NCBI GenBank assembly: GCA_049724395.1
Contig: JAUGWO010000145.1
Coordinates: 1 to 64,000, forward strand
DNA from: Spongospora subterranea f. sp. subterranea
Lineage: Eukaryota; Endomyxa: Phytomyxea; Phytomyxea; Plasmodiophorida
DNA: 64,000 bases
Direction: 5' to 3'
The notes beneath the pieces are model-generated. The model saw nothing but the letters and a program-made list of their open reading frames with translations. It ran no database searches and had not been told where the DNA came from. Position numbers and translations under genes: made by a program. Of this stretch, positions 57,811 to 64,000 are shown in pieces (within the stretch, counting starts at the first letter, position 1; every line of letters begins with the position of its first letter).

Positions 57811-58398
57811 TTAGATATAAGTATACAGCAACCATATAGACCATACAGAAAAAACTATCGCAATTGTGATCCCTGACAGCACAAAGAAGTTAATATTCGT
57901 AAGGCATTCAAGCAAATTGCAGAGGTGGAAAATTAGTTGAACTTGAGACGCAATCACAATCAAGATGGTATTCCAGAGAACAGATGTTCTTGTGAACTAA
58001 ATAATGTTGTTGCATAACGAAACATTCATTATATCAACTGCAACAGTATAATGAAACTCACAAAAAGGGTCGCGCAAGTAGGGGAGGAAACAGGCGGGTG
58101 TACAGCACAGAACACCATCAGTACAGCAGTTCGATTCATGATTCACCACAGATGAAGGTTCGTGATTGGATTCTAGAGCAATGGCGTGATCATTGATCTG
58201 ACTATCAGATACAGTAGTTTCCTTCATTGGAGTTACGATTATGTCCAAAAATTCCGCTGAAACGGTATCTGTCTGAACTTCAGGGCTCATCGAAGGACCT
58301 GCAGGATTGGTATCAACCGGCCCAGCAGCATTAACATGGACGGCGACAAAACATTGAGCAGCAATGGCAAAGAGTATGCAGAGAAGCTTTCGCGACAT
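57811..58398 (-). CDS. Small secretory-pathway protein with one C-terminal TM helix, copy 2
   Basis: Exon 1 runs from ATG 58398 to about 58062 and exon 2 (ending at a TAA at 57813-57811) encodes a membrane helix ITIAIVFSVWSIWLLYTYI. The signal peptide MSRKLLCILFAIAAQCFVAVHVNAA is almost identical to copy 1. The ectodomain has lost a short segment (APN.. region) and gained another (PSSVVNHESNC), while the CTDGVLCCTPAC cluster is kept. Most differences lie in the ectodomain and the helix, fewest in the signal peptide. Confidence 0.6.
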
Positions 58399-58658
58399 GA
58401 GAACAGACTCGAACAGACTCGATAGGTGATCTTTTACAAATATGGCGAGATGTCCGGGGAATTCCCACGGTGAATGGGAAACTCCGCATTGTTTGAGGGA
58501 TATACGGTGATTGACTGCTAATTGACTGCTGATTGACTGCTAATTGCGCTAATATTATCCGTCATGACTCATGACCTACGTAGTGCATCATTCGTGTTGA
58601 ATGCAGTGTCGCACTCAGTTAGTCCGTAAAATTCGGTGGGGTCGAATGCGAGACTATA

Positions 58659-59054
58659 GTGTCGCGTTCGACCAGTTTCTGGTCGGACAGCAGCTGTGAC
58701 CTTCAATTGACCCCGCACTTTTCTCGGATGGATTTGACGACGGATTTGCCAACTGCTCAACAGAGCGCGGCTTTGATTGCAACACCTGCATCACAATCGC
58801 ATCGTGGCAGGGGTCGGGGGAGACCTCGCGGTAGCACTGCTGCTCGATCTGACAGATTCGGTCGGAACTGCTCTACTGCGAAAGGCTGGAAAATTTGCAC
58901 AGAGCATCCTGAAACCATTATGATGGAACCGGCATATGTATCGCCATGTTTTGACGAGAAAGCACGTCACTATGTTCGAGCAGTTTGCTCGACATCTTCA
59001 CTGGTCTTCAAACGAAGGGATATGACACGACGCGTCATGGCCGCACTCTTCTGA
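58659..59054 (+). other. Open frame with AT-hook-like motif, origin unknown
   Basis: 131 codons containing GRGRGRPRGST, an AT-hook-type core, and a Ser/Thr-rich N-terminus. It lies beside repeats and a transposase-like zinc-finger frame and may be part of a decayed DNA transposon. Confidence 0.3.
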
Positions 59055-59183
59055 TGAAGGGCGATACGTTGACTTTTTTGATGAATCATATCCACGATTT
59101 TATTCCCCTCAAAAGGACTCCTACAAGTTGAGGTTTCGTTGCCCGAGATGATATCGTGGTTTTCGATCACGATGTGCCGTGGG

Positions 59184-59398
59184 CTCAGTTTGGTTGACGC
59201 CGTTGTTGAATCAGATTCTGTGTTGTTTGTCCTCGCTCCTAGTTTCCTTAGTCTCCGCTCCCGCTCCAGTTCCCGCCCTCGCCAGCTAACCTCAGTTTGG
59301 TTAACGCCGTTGTTGAATCGAATTCTGTGCTGTTGGTCCTCGCTCCTAGTTTCCTTATTCTCCGATCCCGCTCCAGTTCCCGCCCTCGCCCTAGTCCC
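59184..59398. repeat. Two-unit tandem repeat, period 108 bp
   Basis: CTCAGTTTGGTTGACGCCG starts at 59184 and recurs (one change) at 59292. The pyrimidine-rich remainder (CCTCGCTCCTAGTTTCCTTA, CCGCTCCAGTTCCCGCCCTC) is repeated in order, and partial shorter units continue to about 59450. Confidence 0.75.
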
Positions 59399-59442
59399 AG
59401 TCTCTCGCCCCTAGTTTCTGCCCTCGCCTCCAGTTTCCGTCC

Positions 59443-60057
59443 GTGTTCTTTCTCCCCCACTTGGTTCATAACATAGACCATCTAGTTGTCACTTTTGACG
59501 ACGATTTATACGGTACGCGTGCCAAAGATGATCAGGTTAAGACCCTGGCGTCCAGGAAGGCTGACAGAGAGGGTCAGTCAGCGGATGTACTTTGCGACGC
59601 CTTCTTCCGATTGCCAATCTGCATTAGATTTCGACGACGTCAGAAAGGGCAGTCTGAAAACGTTGTGAAATTGCTGCAGATATTGCAAAACTCCAGAGGG
59701 AATAATAGCTCTTCTGGATCTCATTCTTTTAGGCTTGATATCAAAACAGGCCATGAACCGAAGCAAGTAAAAGGGGCTGTGAAATGGTGTGTCCTGTGTG
59801 GCGACAGCCACAGTCAGGCTCATCGAGGCAGACGAACAGGTTTTGAATGCAAACTCTGTCCCGTTCACCTGTGTGTTACGAGTAGAACTGACTCAGCCGG
59901 AAGAAAGGATAGTTGTTTTAGTATCTGGCACAAACAAAGCGTCTTAGAGCATCGTCAAGTGTCCAGCAGTAATGTTGAATTGGAAGCTGCTGAGTCAGCA
60001 ATACCGGTATCGACACGGAATATGAACAATCGACGAATGAGGCGCCGTTCTAGCTAA
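59443..60057 (+). pseudogene. piggyBac-like transposase C-terminus (Cys-rich domain)
   Basis: Residues about 120-165 of this frame read KWCVLCGDSH, R.RRTGFECKLCPVHLC and CFSIWHK, the spacing of the cross-brace zinc domain that ends many piggyBac transposases (CxxC...R.T...CxxC..xLC...CF..xH). The N-terminal part may also be transposase derived (LVVTFDDDLYGTRAKDD), but no DDD catalytic block was found. Upstream frames are broken. Treated as a fragment. Confidence 0.5.
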
Positions 60058-60297
60058 TTCAGATCCTCTATAAACAACACATTTGCTGTGAGACGCTCCA
60101 AAAACAAACGCTTTTGTTCACTCTCGCTATGAGACGAATGCGACACGATTAGTGTCACATTCTGCAGATTGATAGGCGAAAAACATGAAAAAACTGCAGG
60201 AAATTTGTTGGTCTTAAAGAAATGCTTGAACTGGTATACTGTACTGTAGTCAATTTATTCAACACCCTTCTGGTACTGTATGTGTTTTCGCCAACCT

Positions 60298-60590
60298 AGC
60301 TGTATTTGATAGGGATTCAGGGGATTGGTCAGCTCCAGCTCCACGATCTCGCCTTGCCTCATTTTATCACCGGATATCACCGTATGACAATACCACGTTT
60401 TTTTCGGGCACCTCAGCACCAACCGGCAATCACTTCTCAAAGCGTTCAATGACGACGACCTAGGCACATTTTCGATCACAGAATCTTCCAGCGTTGATTT
60501 CAGGAAGAAATCGGGGTTCATACCTTTACGAGCATTCAACACATCAAAACGCGAAGGAACTACGAATGTGGATTGTTTTGGTGGCATCCG
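60298..60590 (+). repeat. Second copy of the SLC35F5-like 5' region
   Basis: Matches 48716 to about 48985 in the same orientation with small gaps. On the minus strand it is open for 110 codons (60587-60255, MPPKQSTFVVPSRFDVLN...TVISGDKMRQGEIVE), whereas the corresponding stretch upstream of the transporter is broken. So either this copy preserves an older N-terminal extension or the frame is accidental. No gene is seen in 60591-60867. Confidence 0.75.
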
Positions 60591-60867
60591 GCATGGTCCT
60601 AGATGAGAGCGGCAAGTTGTGGAACACTGGGTATTGACGAGTTTTCAAAGGGAATGGAAGGGCGAGTTGACACCGGAGCTATATTGTTTCGAGGAACGCG
60701 CATACATGTTCTGCCAAGACTGGTCTGCATATTTTGAGGGAATAGGAAATTACAAGGATTGCTTGAAAAGCATTCAAAAAAGGTAGCCGATAGGCAATTT
60801 GATTGTCAAAAGCGGATTGTGACTATGTTGCTAACAAAGATTTCGCTTGAGCTTATGAATTTGAAAA

Positions 60868-62591
60868 TTAGACATTAGCAAAATTGTATTCTGGCGTTGT
60901 TCTTCCTGGCATTCCATTGGCAAAATCTAAGGCTTCGGTAGTTGCTGCTTTGATACAATCATTTATCGACACACCAGAAATGGCAGTACCCATGATTTTC
61001 AAATTTTTGTTCAAACGCGACGCTTCACAAAGGATATCGCGAATCAGGTGTTCCATGGCCAACGTAGAACTGCGGAATCGCCTCCCGCGCGATATCAACG
61101 GATTTGAAATCGGGTTCAGCGCTAATTCCTAGTAAACACTTGACTGCGTCAAGCGCAATCGCAGTAAGATTGGAATCTCCAGTGTTGACTAAGGCAGGAT
61201 GACGATCTCCACCCATCATTACCGTAACATGGGAGTAGCCTTTAAAATCAGATGCTGAGTACGAGTTCAACATGCAACGGAAGTTCCTACCATTGGGTAC
61301 GTGCCCTGGGAACGTCCTGCTATCAAATGTAATCCCTAATATCTGGGGAGCTTCAATTACACATTTTGGGACTAACACTCCAAACCCTTTTGGCACTCCG
61401 ATATCTTTTCTCCACCCAAATGACACCACGGCTAGTGATGCATAATGAACTGTGTCTAATAGCGACTTCAACGATGAAGACTCAGATAATGTTGACGATA
61501 AAGAGTTCAAGCGACCGGTATGATATACAATATCAAAGTTATCTGAATTGCCATTATCAAATCGTACGCGTAAATCCCTTGTGCAAATGCTTGTCACCTG
61601 ATTATACACATTACATCTCAAGGGTAAACAGTTTGCAACGATATTGCGCACCTCGACGTCAGTAAGCACAGTTGTATTTTGACATGATCTAATGCCATCT
61701 TCCAAAGTTTCGTTTAACGTAGAAAGCCCCCCAATAAGTGAATACATCGACGCTTTTCCCAAACGTTGTTGGATTCGTGTCCAATTGGGGGAATCCTGAA
61801 TATAGTGCAAGAATGAATTGAAGAAAAGTTGGCACAGTAGAAAACTCATACGATAGTACAAGGAGGCTGATGTGGCCGAACAAAAGCTTGTTTCAACAGA
61901 CCACGAACCAAGGATTTACTTTCAACAGCGATATCTGCTACCGCTGGAAAGCAAGAACGCATGGACAACCTATTATGGCCCAGAATAAAAGTCATGACTA
62001 GTGACCGTATAGTTGATGATGAAAGTACCTTGAGGGATCTCCCGAGTAAATACCTGCTGTCATTGCTGAAATTAATAGATCTGTTGTTTCAGGTCCTAAT
62101 CTTTCTCTGAAAAAGTGATCAACGCTAATATCGCCTGATGTTGGAGCTTTTGGCCATAATAAGTCACGAATGGCATGTAAAGGCATTGCTTTAGTCAAAG
62201 GTGACTTAAACATTTGTATCAACGATGATGGCAAAGGATGAATTTTTCCATCCATAGCGACAATATAACGCACGTTAGAGGCTTGAGATGCAGGAATGAT
62301 TTTATCGGATAAACCCAATCGATCGCACAACTGCAGGGTCAATTGACCTATTCACGATGAATTAGACGCACGCTAAGGCATCACCAATGATCCACCTTTA
62401 ATTCTGTTTAAGGAACGAGGACCAGTTTCGTAACGAGCGTCATCATACTTTGCAGTATGCAGCCATCCTCCTAATCGAGATGATTTCTCGCACAGCAGAA
62501 TACGAGTGGCGGGAGCCAGTCGCTGGATTTCATGGCACAGCGTAAGGCCGGTAATCCCTCCGCCAACTATCAAAATCTTACGACTAGACAT
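60868..62591 (-). CDS. HEM14: Protoporphyrinogen oxidase (heme synthesis), one-base frameshift
   Basis: The start is ATG 62591: KILIVGGGITGLTL (FAD Rossmann motif), then EKSSRLGGW and ETGPRSL. Intron 62348-62395 leads to LCDRLGLSDKI and MTAGIYSGDPSR. An intron near 62025-61965 leads to LSMRSCFPAVADI, and another to the exon from about 61808 with MYSLIGGLSTLNETL and AIPQFYVGH. At about 61055 the frame slips by one base (CATGGAAC where CATGAAC is needed). The remaining C-terminus (LKIMGTAISGVSINDCI, the FAD-binding end) is in the next frame to a TAA at 60870-60868. The enzyme oxidises protoporphyrinogen IX at the inner mitochondrial membrane. The conserved C-terminus suggests that the slip is recent or an assembly error. 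Confidence 0.88.
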
Positions 62592-62918
62592 TACAATCCC
62601 TCGGGTTCAATGTTAGAACCGCATTCTTCGAGCTGTTATGTACGAATGACGTCGCGCGCTGCACTGAACCACAGATAGGATCTCAGGAAATCCCGCGACA
62701 CGAGTGGGGGGCAGCGGACGAGGCCCGGCATTGCGCTGCCGTGCAAAGCATGCAAACAAGGTGATGATCTCGATTGACTGAGGGTGTATCATAACTGCTA
62801 GCATTGGGGAGTATGTTACAGTACACTCATGCAATAAAGTGGGGGACGAAGGCGGATCTGCTCATTCCTCATTGTTGATGTGTTATACTATATTGGGTTT
62901 GCGTCGTATTGATGCTGT
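62592..62918. other. Intergenic, nothing recognised
   Basis: Short spacer between two leftward genes. No repeat or RNA gene seen. Confidence 0.4.
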
Positions 62919-64000
62919 CTATATATTATGGCCATTGACCAGCAGTAGGGTCTTGACCTCGGGCGCAATGCCTGTCAATCTGCTTAGGTGCGCCCTGAGA
63001 TTGGCTCGGATCGCCTCTTGGCGATCTTTTTCTTGGCGAAGTTGAAACAGTTCCAGGCGTTCATTTTTTACGTCCGACAATCCATTTATATGGGCCATCT
63101 GGTGGAGTTTTAGTATCCTTTCGCATTGTGACACTTGAGTCTGGAATCTCGATGTGACCTGTTTCCCCTTCAGAATCATCGCTAACAGATATTGGCTTCG
63201 AGTACGGCTTTCCGACTGTAGCGATCTACGCAATGTGCTGACAAATCGTTGCATCTGATTGTCACCGATACAACTTTTCAGCTCTATCAATTATACACCG
63301 AACGATGCTGAACGCAATTACCTTTGAAATTTCACTTTTCAAACCCTCGTTTCTTTCGCGACCAACTTGTTTATAGGATACTAGATCGACTCGAGCTGAT
63401 TCGCATTGCTTTTTTAATTGCATTTGTTTGATTTCACTTTTCGCAATGTTTCCTGAAATAACGGTGTCACGTTCCATCATTGCTATGAATTCAGCAGTTC
63501 GGTCTTCGTTAGAATTAACGTAATCTGCATGCCGACCGGCGAATTCCTCTTCACAAGATTCTGAAACACCGTCAAAGATTTACTCAACAAGAGACCACGC
63601 AATTATGGAGATTACCTAGCTGCGAACGCAATGTCAATCGGAGTGTTGTTAATCTTTCCTGGTCCTTGGCGATTTCTCTGGCCTGCATGAACTCGGTTTC
63701 GGCAATAGACGCCGCCTCATGAGAGCGGCGTTGAAGTTTCTCGATACTTTTCTTATCGTCTTCCGTCAACTTGAGAGCTGCTAATCGTATCTGATCACGA
63801 CTCTTGGGCTAGCTCTTTCACCATTTTTTCTTTCACCATCGTTAGCTCCCTTGTGCACTTTAAAGTATTGCGTTGAAACAGTCGAAGCAGCTCAGAAATT
63901 TGATAATCTATATGATTATGCCGAATCAAAAATACTCGCGACATCTCCTGAAGATCGCCGACAGCACCGTTTTGAATTTCACCCCATCGAGAGTACTGCT
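62919..64000 (-). CDS. Coiled-coil protein, 3' part (5' end outside window)
   Basis: The minus strand carries heptad-rich exons: the window edge to about 63810 (ISELLRLFQRNTLKCTREL), 63799-63600 (LTEDDKKSIEKLQRR, EFMQAREIAKDQERL), 63480-63320 (SEIKQMQLKKQCESARVDL) and 63290-62919 (LRQEKDRQEAIRANLRAHL, ending GIAPEVKTLLLVNGHNI). Short introns with GT-AG borders separate them. No globular domain is visible and I cannot assign a family; its style resembles axonemal coiled-coil proteins. Confidence 0.55.

Larger units (their letters stand above)
56814..58575. repeat. Segmental duplication copy 2 (empty site)
   Basis: Direct repeat of 49013-52204 without the LTR element. At 56845-56851 the sequence runs GCTGTATAATGAAATC, the uninterrupted form of the insertion site. 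The right end contains a short tandem array of TGATTGACTGC/TAATTGACTGC units (about 58508-58550). Confidence 0.85.

Noticed and set aside
1-64000. CRISPR arrays, bacterial operons, tRNA or rRNA genes
   Set aside because: No regularly spaced repeats of CRISPR type, no Shine-Dalgarno-led gene clusters, and no tRNA or rRNA signature noticed by eye. A tRNAscan/Rfam run would be needed to exclude small RNA genes.

Overview
The window is nuclear DNA from a flagellated eukaryote. Most genes are broken by short spliceosomal introns (mostly 45-66 bp, extremes 35 and about 140 bp; GT donors such as GTACGT or GTAAGT, branch sites like CTAAC or CTGAC, CAG/TAG acceptors). It carries an axonemal dynein heavy chain and a CCDC81-like ciliary gene beside ordinary housekeeping genes. 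Gene content, intron style and a signal-peptide 7TM gene fit an early-diverging (zoosporic) fungus or a close opisthokont relative. I cannot name the organism. The ATG starts, splice sites and protein families are read from sequence; the lineage is inference.

Layout. 0-4.7 kb: a tandem duplication of an orphan secreted-protein gene, left copy broken. 5.0-5.4: RecQ-helicase relic. 6.2-7.5: 7TM membrane protein. 8.8-11.2: six-exon LtaS-like membrane sulfatase. 11.4-11.7: mitochondrial ATP synthase epsilon subunit. 12.6-15.1: relics of Harbinger and hAT transposases, with a perfect 19-bp hairpin between them. 15.4-16.0: VPS20/CHMP6. 17.0-18.7: ten-exon RING plus tandem-BRCT protein (BRCA1/BARD1 type). 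18.9-20.4: kinase with a C-terminal membrane anchor. 21.4-23.9: CTP synthase. 24.4-25.9: ELMO-domain protein. 27.3-28.0: Cu/Zn superoxide dismutase. 28.4-43.4: dynein heavy chain, immediately downstream of and possibly spliced to the CCDC81-like exon (43.5-44.2). 45.1-47.3: coiled-coil protein. 47.5-48.8: SLC35F5-like transporter.

49-60.6 kb is an accessory, repeat-built region. A 1.3-kb LTR element with 5-bp target duplication sits in one copy of a 1.8-kb segmental duplication, and the other copy preserves the empty site. Each duplicate carries a small signal-peptide/one-TM protein gene and a second small gene. Between them lie a zinc-knuckle/OTU retroelement ORF containing an inverted duplication, and a patchwork of fragments copied from genes elsewhere in the window (dynein twice, protoporphyrinogen oxidase, SLC35F5-like, and a 23-bp intergenic tag), with dynein introns retained. 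60.9-62.6 is protoporphyrinogen oxidase with a one-base frameshift; 62.9-64.0 is the 3' part of a coiled-coil gene.

The strongest leads are the gene-fragment patchwork, the empty-site/filled-site LTR insertion, the RING-BRCT gene in this lineage, the possible CCDC81-dynein fusion transcript, and the intron-bearing LtaS-like sulfatase.
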